Source: Pseudomonadota bacterium
Lineage (GTDB): Bacteria; Pseudomonadota; Alphaproteobacteria; Rhizobiales; Xanthobacteraceae
Assembly: GCA_023435725.1 (NCBI GenBank)
Contig: JAEYRD010000014.1
Span: 1 to 17,533 of the forward strand
Reading direction: 5' to 3'
DNA: 17,533 nucleotides
Part shown: positions 1-8,097 of the stretch, in pieces
How the letters are laid out: each line of letters begins with the position of its first letter
Position numbering within the stretch: position 1 is the stretch's first letter
The notes under the pieces: generated by a model
Database searches by the model: none
What the model saw: only the letters and a program-made list of their open reading frames with translations
Told to the model about the DNA's origin: nothing
Position numbers and translations under genes: made by a program

Positions 1-3000
1 TTCAACGGTGGCGATTTCAGCGTCACCACGAGTGCCCTCTCTAGCGCCGACTTCGCCGCGCTCAACGCGAAGCTGACCCAGGGCGGATTCTTCGACGCCC
101 GCAGCTTCGACATCAGGAACGGCAATCTCGTCCTCGGCGACGGCGTCAAGGCCCGCAACGTCACGGTCTCCGTCGACGGCGGCAGTCTGACTGTCACCGG
201 CACCATCGATGCCTCCGGAAATGCGCCGGGCACCATCCGGCTCTCCGCCGGCAACGGGGTGACGCTCGCTTCGACCGCAGTGCTCGATGCCCATGGCAAT
301 GTGCTGCAGGTCGACAGCTACGGCGAGCCCATCGAGGCTAAGAACCGCGGCCATATCGAACTCACCGCCGCGGGGGGCACGCTGACGCTATCGCCCGGCG
401 CAACCATGAACCTCACCATGCCGAATGGAGTAGCCTACGGTGACGTGGTGCTGAACGCACAGCGTACTGGTGAGACTTCGGGCGACATCGCCATCGACGC
501 CAGGGGGCCGCTCAACATCCGCGGCGCCTCCAGCATCGCGCTCAACGCGTTCTGGACATACGACCTGCCGGGCGGCAGCACCATCACCCAGGCGACGCTC
601 GACGGCTACGACACCGCGAGCACGGCCTTCATCAACGCCGCGCTGGCGAACGGCGCGCTGCAAAGCAGGCTCGCGGGCCTGTCGAATTACGGCAGCGCCT
701 TCCACCTGCGGCCCGGTGTTCAGATCACCTCGAGTGCCGACCTCTCGACCTCGGGCGATATCGACCTCGCCAAGTACCGCTATGGACTCGGGGCCGATCG
801 CGACCCGGCGTCGGCGACCTATGGCGCCGGTGAGCCGATGGCTCTCGTAGTTCGTGCCGGCGGCAACCTGTCTATCAACGGAAGCATCTCGGATGGATTT
901 AAGTCCGGCGCGGCTACTCCGCCCACCTATGCGGCCATTTTGGCGTCTGCCCTTTCCACCGATACAACCCATTTCGGCAGGCAGGGACCCTTTATTTGGC
1001 GCTTACTTCCCGGAAATGTTGTCACTGTCACTCAGCCGGGGGGCTGGACCGTTCCGCCACTGAAAACGATGACTGGCATCGACTTTCCTCCTACCTTGTG
1101 GCCTCAGGCTGTCGACGGCACCACTTACGCGTCGGGGAGCGTCATTCCATATGGCACTCAGTTAACGCGTCTTTATATCCCCAGAGGTAACGAGAGTTCG
1201 GTTGACGGCCTGTCGCTTCGGATCGATCCCGGCAGTCCCGCCCCGCCGGCAACGTCGGCGCGGGCGGACATGTTGGCCGCTGGTTCGCTCTCCGCATCTA
1301 TTCGTTTGGTGTCTGGCGCCGATCTTGCGGCGGCCGATCAGCGTGCACTGCAGACCACGCAGGCGCTCAACGGCCAAGGCAATCTCACGCTCAACGATCC
1401 AGCCTACAATCCGTCGTTGAACGGCACGTTCTTCAGCGTGCTCCGCACCGGCACCGGCAGTCTCGACCTGCTCGCCGGCGGAAGCTTCAGCGAGGCAACG
1501 CCATATGGCGTCTACACCGCCGGCACACAGTCGGCGCCTATTCTGGCGGCTGACGGCAGCAATCCCTACGATCTGGTCGGTACTGCCAGTGGCGGTAGCT
1601 CACACGCGTGGTATCCCGAGCATGGCGGTGATGTCCTGCTCATGGCGCAGCAGGATGTCACCGGCAATATCCAGATCTTCGACAATGTCACCCGCTATGT
1701 GGACTCCGATCTCACCGGCAACTGGTTCCGCCGGCAAGGCGGTGGCGGTTTGTCTGCCGATCCGGCCGCGTGGTGGATCAATTTCGGCTCCTACGCGAAC
1801 ACCGCCTCGTGGGTCAGCAGCCAGCAGCTTGTCGGCTTCCAGGGCATTGGCACGCTCGGCGGCGGCAATCTGACGGTCATTGCGGGCGGCAATGCGGGTG
1901 TGACAGGCAACGGTTCGACAGGCCTCGATCTCGCGGTCGCATCGACCGGGCGGGTGCTGCCTGATGGCACGCTGGTCGAAACCGGCGGCGGCAATCTCAC
2001 ACTGAAGATCGGCGGCAAGCTCAACTCGGTGGTGCCCCCGTCTTCGCAGCCACCCGACTATTATGGCTCGATCACTGATCTGCGCGGCGACATCGCCGTG
2101 AGTGCCGGCTCCATTGGCGCGCTGGCCCAGAACACCTCTGGATCTTATTTCACCTCTTACGATCCGCGTGCCGTCGATCCGAACGTCTTCGAGCGCTCTC
2201 TGAAGACCCCTGGACCGATCTTCACGCCGGGCGACGGCAGCGTCAGCATCACGGCGCGCGGCGATCTGGTGTTCGGTGGCACGGCCGATGCCGGCATGCA
2301 GAGCTTGATTAATACTAACGGCATCCCCTACACGCTGCGGAACGCGGACGGGACGATCGATTTCATCGCGAGCGGCGGGCAATCGAGCTTCAGCCTATGG
2401 ACGCCGGCGACCGCGATCAACCTGTACTCCGCAGGCGGCGACGTTGCAGCTCTGACCGGAAATGCCACTGGTCTCAACGGTGTCGGCTTCTATCCCGGCA
2501 CGTTGATCGTTGCGGCCGCCACTGGCGATATTCGCTTTTCCGAACCTGGCTCCAGTTTATCGTTCGCGCCACTGGAATTGATGCCATCACCATCCGGCCA
2601 GCTCGAATTGTTGGCGGCGGGTTCGATCTTTGGCACGAGCCAGGTGGTGGCGATGTCGGGCGCCGACATGAGCACGCTGGCGACGCCATTCCGTCCGGTG
2701 TTCTCGGCAGGAACAGGGACCACGAATGCCAGCCCGACGGCGCCATACCGTCTTTCCGATAGCGATCCGGTCGCCTTCGGCCCGGACACGCCGCAGACCA
2801 ATCTTCATGCCGGCGACGATCAGCCCGCGCTGGTCTATGCCGGAGTCGATATCGTCGACCTGACACTCGGACAGGTTAGAACGATGACGCGGCAGGCTTC
2901 CTCCGGTTTCGTGCCGTCGCCCACGACCTGGTATCTCGCCGCCAAGCCCTTCGAGGTGATCGCCGGGCGCGACATCGTCGGCACCGGCCCGAATGCGAGC

Positions 3001-4443
3001 GTGTTCCTGAACGCTGGCCCGAATGATATCTCGCTGGTGCAGGCGGGCCGCGACATCTTCTATCAATCGGTCACCATCGCCGGTCCGGGCCTGCTTCAGG
3101 TGCAGGCGGGCCGTAACCTGTACCAGGGCTATTATGGATCGCTGGTGAGCGTCGGCGACATCGTCAATCCCGCCAATACCGCCGGCGGCGCGGGCATCGT
3201 TGCGATAGCGGGCGTCGGCGCGAACGGACCGGACTATACCGATTTCGCCAAATTGTATTTCGACGCCGCCAACCAGTTGCCGGTCGGCACCCAGCTCGCG
3301 GGCAGCGGCAAGGTCGCGCATGCCTACGATCAGGAATTGCTGGCCTGGCTGAACGAGCGCTTCGGCTACGCCGGCACCGCTGAAGATGCGCTGCCCTACT
3401 TCCTTTCGCTGCCTACGGAGCAGCAGGGCGTGTTCGTCCGGCAGGTCTATTACAAAGAACTGACTCTCGGCGGCCGCGAATACAACGATCCGAGCAACAG
3501 CCGCTACCAGAGCTATCTGCGTGGACGTCAGGCAATCGCCACGCTGTTCCCGGCCCAAGACGCCCGCGGTAACCCGATCACCTACTCGGGCGGGCTCACC
3601 ATGTTCAGCGGCCTCGCAAAGGATGCGTTGAGCAACTCCTATATTGCCGACGCCGGAATCCAAACGCGGTTCGGTGGCAACATCCAGATCCTCGATCCTG
3701 GCGGGCGGACGATCATCGGCGTGGAGGGCGTGACGCCGGGCGCCGGCGCGGGTCTGATCACACAGGGCTCGGGGGACATCAACGTCTATTCGCTCGGTAG
3801 CGTGCTGCTTGGTCAGAGCCGAATCATGACGACGTTCGGCGGCAACATCCTCGTTTGGTCGGCGGAAGGTGACATCAACGCCGGCCGCGGCGCCAAGACG
3901 ACCGTGATCTATACGCCGCCGAAGCGTACGTACGACCCCTACGGCAACGTCACGCTTGCGCCGCAGGTGCCGTCGTCCGGCGCGGGCATCGCCACGCTGC
4001 AGCCGATCGCGCAGGTGCCCCCTGGCAGTATCGATCTCGATGCGCCGCTCGGGACCATTGATGCGGGTGAGGCAGGTATCCGTCACTCGGGCAATGTCAA
4101 CCTCGCCGCGTTGCAGATCGTCAATGCCTCCAACATCACCGGGCAGGGCACCGTGACCGGTGTTCCGACCGTACAGGCACCGAATCTCGGCGCCTTGACG
4201 ACAGCCTCCAACGTGTCAGCTGCGACGCAGCAAACCACGCAGCCGGCTGCTGGCGGAAATACAAGTCAGCCATCGATCATCGTTGTCGAGTTCCTCGGCT
4301 ATGGCGGCTCGCAAGCCGATGATGTCGGCAGCCGCCGGGACTCGCGAGACATAAGTCTACCTCGAACCGACAACAACTCGCTTGGTCCGACCGATCTTGA
4401 CAAGCGCGAGCAGGATCAACGTCGGCGCCGTGGGGGACAATGA
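1..4443 (+). CDS. Filamentous haemagglutinin-like exoprotein, C-terminal part with DUF3739-type end (5' partial)
   Basis: The frame is open from base 1, so the start lies upstream; 1480 residues are visible. The protein is Gly/Asn/Ser/Thr-rich and made of short beta-helix-like repeats (GGNLTV, GGNIQI, LLAGGSF, AGRDI types), as in exoproteins exported by two-partner (TPS, type Vb) secretion. From about residue 1225 to the end it follows the DUF3739 pattern: a GGNIQILDPGG stretch, GSGDINVYS near 1255, GRGAKTTV near 1295, and the hydrophobic VVEFLGYGG near 1427 followed by a charged Arg/Asp tail. By family it should be a large surface or secreted adhesin. The N-terminal signal and TPS domain are outside the window, and no TpsB transporter is seen here. 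The genes downstream on the same strand follow at once and also encode exported proteins, suggesting one operon. Confidence 0.9.
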   Translation, partial: FNGGDFSVTTSALSSADFAALNAKLTQGGFFDARSFDIRNGNLVLGDGVKARNVTVSVDGGSLTVTGTIDASGNAPGTIRLSAGNGVTLASTAVLDAHGNVLQVDSYGEPIEAKNRGHIELTAAGGTLTLSPGATMNLTMPNGVAYGDVVLNAQRTGETSGDIAIDARGPLNIRGASSIALNAFWTYDLPGGSTITQATLDGYDTASTAFINAALANGALQSRLAGLSNYGSAFHLRPGVQITSSADLSTSGDIDLAKYRYGLGADRDPASATYGAGEPMALVVRAGGNLSINGSISDGFKSGAATPPTYAAILASALSTDTTHFGRQGPFIWRLLPGNVVTVTQPGGWTVPPLKTMTGIDFPPTLWPQAVDGTTYASGSVIPYGTQLTRLYIPRGNESSVDGLSLRIDPGSPAPPATSARADMLAAGSLSASIRLVSGADLAAADQRALQTTQALNGQGNLTLNDPAYNPSLNGTFFSVLRTGTGSLDLLAGGSFSEATPYGVYTAGTQSAPILAADGSNPYDLVGTASGGSSHAWYPEHGGDVLLMAQQDVTGNIQIFDNVTRYVDSDLTGNWFRRQGGGGLSADPAAWWINFGSYANTASWVSSQQLVGFQGIGTLGGGNLTVIAGGNAGVTGNGSTGLDLAVASTGRVLPDGTLVETGGGNLTLKIGGKLNSVVPPSSQPPDYYGSITDLRGDIAVSAGSIGALAQNTSGSYFTSYDPRAVDPNVFERSLKTPGPIFTPGDGSVSITARGDLVFGGTADAGMQSLINTNGIPYTLRNADGTIDFIASGGQSSFSLWTPATAINLYSAGGDVAALTGNATGLNGVGFYPGTLIVAAATGDIRFSEPGSSLSFAPLELMPSPSGQLELLAAGSIFGTSQVVAMSGADMSTLATPFRPVFSAGTGTTNASPTAPYRLSDSDPVAFGPDTPQTNLHAGDDQPALVYAGVDIVDLTLGQVRTMTRQASSGFVPSPTTWYLAAKPFEVIAGRDIVGTGPNASVFLNAGPNDISLVQAGRDIFYQSVTIAGPGLLQVQAGRNLYQGYYGSLVSVGDIVNPANTAGGAGIVAIAGVGANGPDYTDFAKLYFDAANQLPVGTQLAGSGKVAHAYDQELLAWLNERFGYAGTAEDALPYFLSLPTEQQGVFVRQVYYKELTLGGREYNDPSNSRYQSYLRGRQAIATLFPAQDARGNPITYSGGLTMFSGLAKDALSNSYIADAGIQTRFGGNIQILDPGGRTIIGVEGVTPGAGAGLITQGSGDINVYSLGSVLLGQSRIMTTFGGNILVWSAEGDINAGRGAKTTVIYTPPKRTYDPYGNVTLAPQVPSSGAGIATLQPIAQVPPGSIDLDAPLGTIDAGEAGIRHSGNVNLAALQIVNASNITGQGTVTGVPTVQAPNLGALTTASNVSAATQQTTQPAAGGNTSQPSIIVVEFLGYGGSQADDVGSRRDSRDISLPRTDNNSLGPTDLDKREQDQRRRRGGQ

Positions 4444-4444
4444 G

Positions 4445-4913
4445 ATGGGTCTACGCGCTTGGCACGTGCGTTTCTTGCGCTCGTTCGGTGTGGCGTCGAG
4501 CAGTCTGATCGCCGCATGCGCGAACTCCACCGCGCTCGCGCAGGAAGTGGACTATCGCCCCGTGGCGTCGGCGCCTGCCGTCTGGGGGGCGTTTGCGCAG
4601 CAGCTGCAGCGCCGCTTCGAGGCTCGCCTCGCAGCCGATGACAATCAGGCCCGCGCGTTTCAAGACCGTCTAAAAGAGCGTGACGCCAGAAAAGACACTC
4701 CGCCACTGACTTTCGCGGCGCGGGTTTGGATTTTTGCCGGACGGCACGATCGGACGACTCGATTTCGATGGGCTGGACGATACGGAGATCGCGATTCATC
4801 TGCGCGCGCTCCTCGCCGGCGACAATGTCGGTCCACCGCCATCTGACATGCTCCAGCCGCTTCGGCTCCGCCTCTCGGCCCGGCCGAAAGAGCAACCGGC
4901 GGGAGGCCGGTGA
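4445..4913 (+). pseudogene. Secreted TonB-C-terminal-like protein, interrupted by a one-base frameshift
   Basis: The ATG at 4445 lies just past the adhesin stop. It opens a protein with a signal-like N-terminus (hydrophobic stretch ending near STALAQ) and an Ala/Arg/Gln-rich helix. The start frame then reads AARVWIF and runs into Arg-rich, non-conserved sequence, stopping at 4846. In the next frame the sequence continues sensibly: LPDGTIGRLDFDGL, an Asp/Glu segment, ALLAGDNVG, then LQPLRLRL and a stop at 4911-4913, two bases before the next gene. Removing one T from the five-T run at 4731-4735 joins both halves as VWILPDGTIGRLDF. This matches the fold pattern of a TonB C-terminal domain (energy-transducer-like). 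The joined product would be about 155 residues. The break sits in a homopolymer, so it may be a sequencing error rather than real decay. Confidence 0.6.
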
Positions 4914-4914
4914 T

Positions 4915-5685
4915 ATGGCGCGATCGAAAGCGGTATACACTGTGCTGGCGCTTGCGTTTGCAGCTCTCACACCAGGCTGCGCCTCGGCTGAGGCTCTACC
5001 GTCGTCTGCACTATCCAATTCGACACAAACTGTGACCGGGATGAGTGCTGCGGCTGACGCGTCCGGAACGGGCGGGGAGCATCATCCAGGCACGGGCAAT
5101 GAACCGCCGGCGCGGCCCGCCCTTGACGGCCGCGCGGGCTATCGCGCGTTGATCGAGAAGGAGGCGAAGCGTGAGGGGCTGGCGCCGGAGATCGCCGAAG
5201 CGGTGATGGCGGTCGAGAGTGGCTACAACCCCGCGGCGATCGGCGGCGTCGGCGAGATCGGATTGATGCAGATCCTGCCGTCGACCGCGCGCATGCTGGG
5301 TTTTGTCGGCAGCAATGCCGACCTCGCGGTGCCGGCCACTAACATCCACTATGGCGTGACCTATCTCGCGCGGGCGTGGCGGCTCGCCGGGGCCGACCTT
5401 TGCACCGCCGTGATGAAATATCGCGCCGGCCACGGTGAGACACGCTTTTCATATCTGTCGGTGAATTACTGTGTGGCGGTACGCGGCAAGCTGTTGGCAC
5501 GCGGTTTTAAGGTGACGGGTGGCGTTCCGGTGGCGACCTTCGGTGAGCCGGGAGGAGGGGGAGGGGCAGGCGGGGCGGGGTGCCGGAGACGATGCGTTGG
5601 CTCCTCTGGTATCGGTCGTGTCAATCTGGCCGCGCTCAATACGCGACTAAGCGCGCTTGTGACACAGGTGAGGGCGGGACGATGA
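4915..5685 (+). CDS. Exported lytic murein transglycosylase (SLT domain)
   Basis: This 256-residue protein is predicted to cut the MurNAc-GlcNAc bond of peptidoglycan with 1,6-anhydro product formation, acting in the periplasm. It has a signal peptide (hydrophobic residues 8-20, ASAEA cleavage region near 25; a Cys at 22 sits in a poor lipobox, TPGC). A low-complexity linker follows to about residue 70, then the SLT fold. The catalytic Glu is E101 in AVMAVESGYNP, and the family motif GEIGLMQ is at 113-119 followed by LPSTARMLG. The start at 4915 is preceded by GGGAGG at suitable spacing and follows the previous stop by one base. The C-terminus carries a Gly-rich stretch before a predicted helix. 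The next gene overlaps by ATGA. In this context it may open the cell wall for adhesin export, or it may be general wall remodelling. Confidence 0.88.
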   Translation: MARSKAVYTVLALAFAALTPGCASAEALPSSALSNSTQTVTGMSAAADASGTGGEHHPGTGNEPPARPALDGRAGYRALIEKEAKREGLAPEIAEAVMAVESGYNPAAIGGVGEIGLMQILPSTARMLGFVGSNADLAVPATNIHYGVTYLARAWRLAGADLCTAVMKYRAGHGETRFSYLSVNYCVAVRGKLLARGFKVTGGVPVATFGEPGGGGGAGGAGCRRRCVGSSGIGRVNLAALNTRLSALVTQVRAGR

Positions 5686-6128
5686 GAGTATCCACACGCG
5701 CCACGCACGCAATACCAGCCGTGTTTTGCCTCGCCTTGCTCGGCGTGACAGCGGCGCGAGCACAAGAACAAGCACAGGACCAATTCCCGACGCTTCTGCC
5801 GCCGGTCACGGTGAGACCTCCATTGCAGCCACTGGGGCCAGGAGGCATCAATCCGGGCAGCGGAAACGGCGTAGGGACGAACGATAAGAAGGGTGACAAG
5901 GCGGATGGCAAGGCGTTCGAGCAGCTAAACCACGACCTCAAAAGGAAGGTGGACGAGGTGAACCCAACCACCAACACGCCGCCCCTCGATGCGCGCTCAC
6001 CCGATACCAAGATCGGCGTCATCAATATCCCGGGCGTCCAGCAGCAATACGGCAAGAACTTCGGCCAGTCCGTCATCCCGTATCGGCCCGCGCCGCCGGT
6101 CTATTCGGCACCACTCGGACATCGGTAG
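5682..6128 (+). CDS. Small secreted Pro/Asn-rich protein of unknown function
   Basis: The 148-residue product starts in an ATGA overlap with the transglycosylase stop, so the two are probably translationally coupled. A clear Sec signal peptide (basic start, hydrophobic AVFCLALLGVTA, cleavage after ARA near residue 26) is followed by a Pro/Gly-rich region (LLPPVTVRPP, PGGINPGSGNG). A Lys/Asp-rich predicted helix follows (FEQLNHDLKRKVDEVNP), and the end is IGVINIPGVQQQYGKNFGQSV. No enzyme motif is visible and I do not recognise the family. The position at the end of the adhesin/wall operon suggests an envelope or secretion accessory role, which is inference only. Confidence 0.75.
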   Translation: MRVSTRATHAIPAVFCLALLGVTAARAQEQAQDQFPTLLPPVTVRPPLQPLGPGGINPGSGNGVGTNDKKGDKADGKAFEQLNHDLKRKVDEVNPTTNTPPLDARSPDTKIGVINIPGVQQQYGKNFGQSVIPYRPAPPVYSAPLGHR

Positions 6129-6460
6129 AGGCCGTCATGAAGCCGAGTGGAATGGCCTCGTGACTCGTCCGCCAAAAAAAGTCACGGAGAACAATGAAAG
6201 CGATAGCTATTTCTACCTCATAAATACCTGAGTCTATTTCTGAGAGAGCGGTCCCAGGCACGGCCTATGTTTGAACAACTCCGCTGCACTCACTTGCGCC
6301 GCGGTGAGGCGGATCGTTTCGGCCCGCAGCACATGGACCGCGACATCATCTACACCATCTGCTTCCGCCTCGCGCTGATTTGGCTGGTTGGACGCGGTGG
6401 TTTTGCTAAGTTTTCCCAATTGGCTTTGACCCTTGTGTCAGTTTGTCGCATAAATGTCAG
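6129..6460. other. Gap between the adhesin operon and the small zinc-ribbon gene
   Basis: I see no convincing gene in these 332 bases. Overlapping open frames exist on both strands (about 6267-6464 plus, 6234-6419 minus), but neither has a good ribosome binding site or a recognisable product. A 7-bp inverted repeat (CGTGACT at 6159-6165, AGTCACG at 6180-6186) with an A-rich loop lies 30 bases after the last stop. It could slow transcription, but it lacks a T tract. The final 35 bases contain the promoter listed separately. Confidence 0.5.
6426..6454 (+). promoter_or_regulatory. Putative housekeeping promoter, likely giving a leaderless mRNA
   Basis: TTGACC at 6426-6431 and CATAAA at 6449-6454 are separated by exactly 17 bases, close to the sigma-70 consensus. 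Transcription would start at about 6461, the first base of the ATG of the next gene. This would explain why that ATG has no Shine-Dalgarno sequence. Confidence 0.45.
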
Positions 6461-6661
6461 ATGAAGAAAGGCGACGTAACCTGCCCCGACTGCTTTGCCG
6501 GTTATCGGCGGATCGAACTCGAAACCCAGAAGGGGCGGTCCGGGCACTACAAGTGCTTGATCTGTGAACGCGTTCTTGAAGTCTTCGACGGCTCGAGAGA
6601 GATCGCCTACCGATTGACGGTGCAGCCCGCCGACCTGCGTCCGAACAAAACAACTGGGTGA
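6461..6661 (+). CDS. Small zinc-ribbon-like protein (66 residues)
   Basis: The product begins MKKGDVTCPDCFAGYRR and carries two Cys pairs, C8/C11 (CPDC) and C32/C35 (CLIC), spaced as in a zinc ribbon. It resembles a short conserved protein common in Bradyrhizobium genomes, with the ERVLEVFDGS and AYRLTVQP stretches. The function is unknown. The frame extends upstream to a TTG at 6443, but that start has no better ribosome site, and the promoter spacing favours the ATG at 6461. It has no signal peptide, so it should be cytosolic. It converges with the next small zinc-ribbon gene. Confidence 0.75.
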   Translation: MKKGDVTCPDCFAGYRRIELETQKGRSGHYKCLICERVLEVFDGSREIAYRLTVQPADLRPNKTTG

Positions 6662-6685
6662 CGCAGCACAGCGTTGATCGATTTC

Positions 6686-6877
6686 CTAGTGCCGCGTTAG
6701 GTCACTGGGCAGCGCTATCCAAGCGCTCTTCGGTTTCCAGCGGTGCGTTTGGCCGCAGCGTGGGCATTTGAGAGGGATTTCGATATCGGGGAGCGTCTCA
6801 AATACAACGGTGTCCGTATTCAGATCGGTGAAGACTGCCTGACCCGTGACAGGACAACGGACCAAAATCTCTGCCAT
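6686..6877 (-). CDS. Small zinc-ribbon-like protein (63 residues)
   Basis: The product begins MAEILVRCPVTG and has C8 plus a second knuckle CPRCGQTH (C38, C41, H45), followed by RWKPKSAWI. It resembles another small conserved Bradyrhizobium-type protein of unknown function. It is convergent with the 6461-6661 gene, separated by 24 bases. No strong Shine-Dalgarno is visible before the ATG. A strong hairpin stands 27 bases upstream of the start in the putative leader. Confidence 0.72.
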   Translation of the reverse strand: MAEILVRCPVTGQAVFTDLNTDTVVFETLPDIEIPLKCPRCGQTHRWKPKSAWIALPSDLTRH

Positions 6878-6903
6878 TTTGAAACGATCGTACCTTACAA
6901 CAA

Positions 6904-6934
6904 CGCCGCCTGTTTGAAATGGCTACAGGCGGCG
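6904..6934. repeat. Perfect 10-bp inverted repeat (hairpin)
   Basis: CGCCGCCTGT (6904-6913) pairs perfectly with ACAGGCGGCG (6925-6934) around an 11-base loop. The stem is GC-rich and stable, but no T run follows on either strand, so it is not a classical terminator. It lies just upstream of the minus-strand gene ending at 6686 and could sit in that gene's leader. Confidence 0.6.
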
Positions 6935-7189
6935 CCGCTCCAGCCCCGGGAGGGAACTAGCAAAATCCCGGTCGCTGATTAGTCAGCACGGACTATGCCA
7001 AGGTTCAGTAACGTTCGCGGAGGCGCGCAGCGGAAGGCCTCTCCCGAAGATCGCGCCAGTGGCCGACGCTGGCCGCTGAGGTGCCATCACCGGTCGACGG
7101 AGGCTACCGCAGTCAGGGTCATCGCGCCGCAATAATTTCACAGTTTGAGCAACCAAACACCTATGCCTGCTTGGGGGGGAGCACATGGA

Positions 7190-7233
7190 GGATCACCATG
7201 ACTGACACAGAAAGCACTTGTTCTCGACCTTGA
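7190..7233 (+). pseudogene. Short dead-end reading frame behind a good Shine-Dalgarno (possible gene remnant)
   Basis: GGAGGATCACC precedes an ATG at 7198, an arrangement typical of a real start, but the frame stops after 11 codons (TGA 7231-7233). In the next frame the sequence reads QKALVLDLDDVDRNARLIWAV up to the end of the convergent gene at 7277, which looks protein-like. I cannot name a family. It may be the 5' remnant of a gene that was shifted and cut when the downstream block arrived, or a chance match. Confidence 0.3.
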
Positions 7234-7276
7234 TGATGTGGATCGTAATGCTAGGCTGATATGGGCAGTGAAAGGC

Positions 7277-7939
7277 TCACTCCGGTCGCGCGATGATCTG
7301 ATGATGGGCGTCCCCCCCGAGGCGGCCGCGCTCCACTCCGTGCGGCTGGCCCCCGCTGTTGTAGATGACGAGGACGGCGTTGTCGTGGGTCGGCATGCTC
7401 GGCAACGTCACGGTAACGCTGGCGGTGCCGTCGGCCTTCGCGGTGAAGCTGTTAGTCTTCCCAGCGCCGTCCATCGGCGTGAAACCGATCGGTTTCGTGT
7501 CGAAATGGTTCTCGAAGAGGCTGTAGCTCGCGTTCGGCTGCAGGTTCTTGAACGTCGCCTCAAGCGTCACCTTTCCGTCCTTTTCCGTGATAGAGACCGT
7601 TCCGGTGGCGGCCAACCACGACTGGAGATCAAGGCCCAGCGGCTTGTGCTCGGAGTTGAACAGCTTCGACGTCTTGGGATCCTGGTCGATGAACGGTGGC
7701 CGAATGCCGGCGACGTGCTTGATGCCCTGCGGACCAGTGGCTTCCGGAGCGGCTGAATCCTCGACGAAGACCTGCGGATCGAGCACCTTCGGCTGTTTCG
7801 TCTCTGCGGAGAAGAAAGCGGCGTGTGTGACGAACTCAAGCTTCAGGGGCGAGGCCGCGATGACGCCTCCCACCGAAGCGAAAAGCAGTCCGGCCGCTGT
7901 GGCCGAGAGGACGAGACGTCGTTCGAGCGTTTTGTACAT
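7277..7939 (-). CDS. Secreted 220-residue protein of unknown function, putative SigF-regulon member
   Basis: The start codon at 7939 opens a signal peptide (MYKTLERRLVLSATAAGLLF, cleavage near IAA/SP at about residue 30). The mature part has alternating polar/hydrophobic strands (VSITEKDGKVTLEATFKNL, TASVTVTLPSM) suggesting a beta-sandwich. It ends in a His-containing segment: NAVLVIYNSGGQPHG, ERGRLGGDAHHQIIARPE. It contains no Cys and eight His. I do not recognise a named family with confidence; a weak similarity in style to CHRD-type beta domains is only an impression. The reading frame stays open upstream into the dehalogenase remnant, but the signal peptide fixes the start. A perfect GTAACC-N16-CGAA site lies about 95 bases upstream. 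It is the last gene of the minus-strand block. Confidence 0.82.
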   Translation of the reverse strand: MYKTLERRLVLSATAAGLLFASVGGVIAASPLKLEFVTHAAFFSAETKQPKVLDPQVFVEDSAAPEATGPQGIKHVAGIRPPFIDQDPKTSKLFNSEHKPLGLDLQSWLAATGTVSITEKDGKVTLEATFKNLQPNASYSLFENHFDTKPIGFTPMDGAGKTNSFTAKADGTASVTVTLPSMPTHDNAVLVIYNSGGQPHGVERGRLGGDAHHQIIARPE

Positions 7940-8035
7940 TGGGGTATCGTTGCCTTTCGAGATGACCGAACGAGCACGCTGCGTTCGCCCGGCGCAATCG
8001 AAGGCACCTGGCGGACACGGAGGCCCAACCTTAAG

Positions 8036-8061
8036 TTCGTTGCGACCCGACTCCAGGTTAC
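8036..8061 (-). promoter_or_regulatory. SigF-type ECF promoter (GTAACC-N16-CGAA) for the secreted 220-residue protein
   Basis: On the minus strand GTAACC (8061-8056) and CGAA (8039-8036) are separated by 16 bases, exactly the motif known for Caulobacter SigF. It lies downstream of the dehalogenase remnant stop and upstream of the start at 7939. Confidence 0.75.
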
Positions 8062-8097
8062 GTCGCCGTCGGCGAAAACCTCGGAAACGGCCGCCCT

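Larger units (their letters stand above)
6878..7276. other. Long gap with remnants only
   Basis: These 399 bases lie between the divergent 6686-6877 gene and the end of the minus-strand block that begins at 7277. I see a strong hairpin (6904-6934) and, near the right end, a good ribosome binding site leading into an open frame that stops after 11 codons (both listed separately). No tRNA, rRNA or insertion-sequence end is recognisable. The other open frames here have no supporting motif. Confidence 0.5.

Noticed and set aside
3113..3118. GTAACC inside the adhesin gene as an ECF promoter (also at 3569)
   Set aside because: No CGAA at 15-16 bases downstream at either site, and both lie deep in coding sequence.
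2587..4086. 499-codon open frame on the minus strand within the adhesin gene
   Set aside because: It is antisense to a clearly coding beta-helical protein, Arg/Asp/Gly-rich in the way high-GC shadow frames are, and has no motif or ribosome site.
5548..5580. G-rich stretch in the transglycosylase gene as a frameshift site
   Set aside because: The frame continues to a plausible helical C-terminus (VNLAALNTRLSALVTQV) that overlaps the next start by ATGA, and the alternative frames stop soon.
6159..6186. Inverted repeat with A-rich loop as a rho-independent terminator
   Set aside because: The stem is only 7 bp with a 14-base loop, and no T tract follows it, so the call is too weak.
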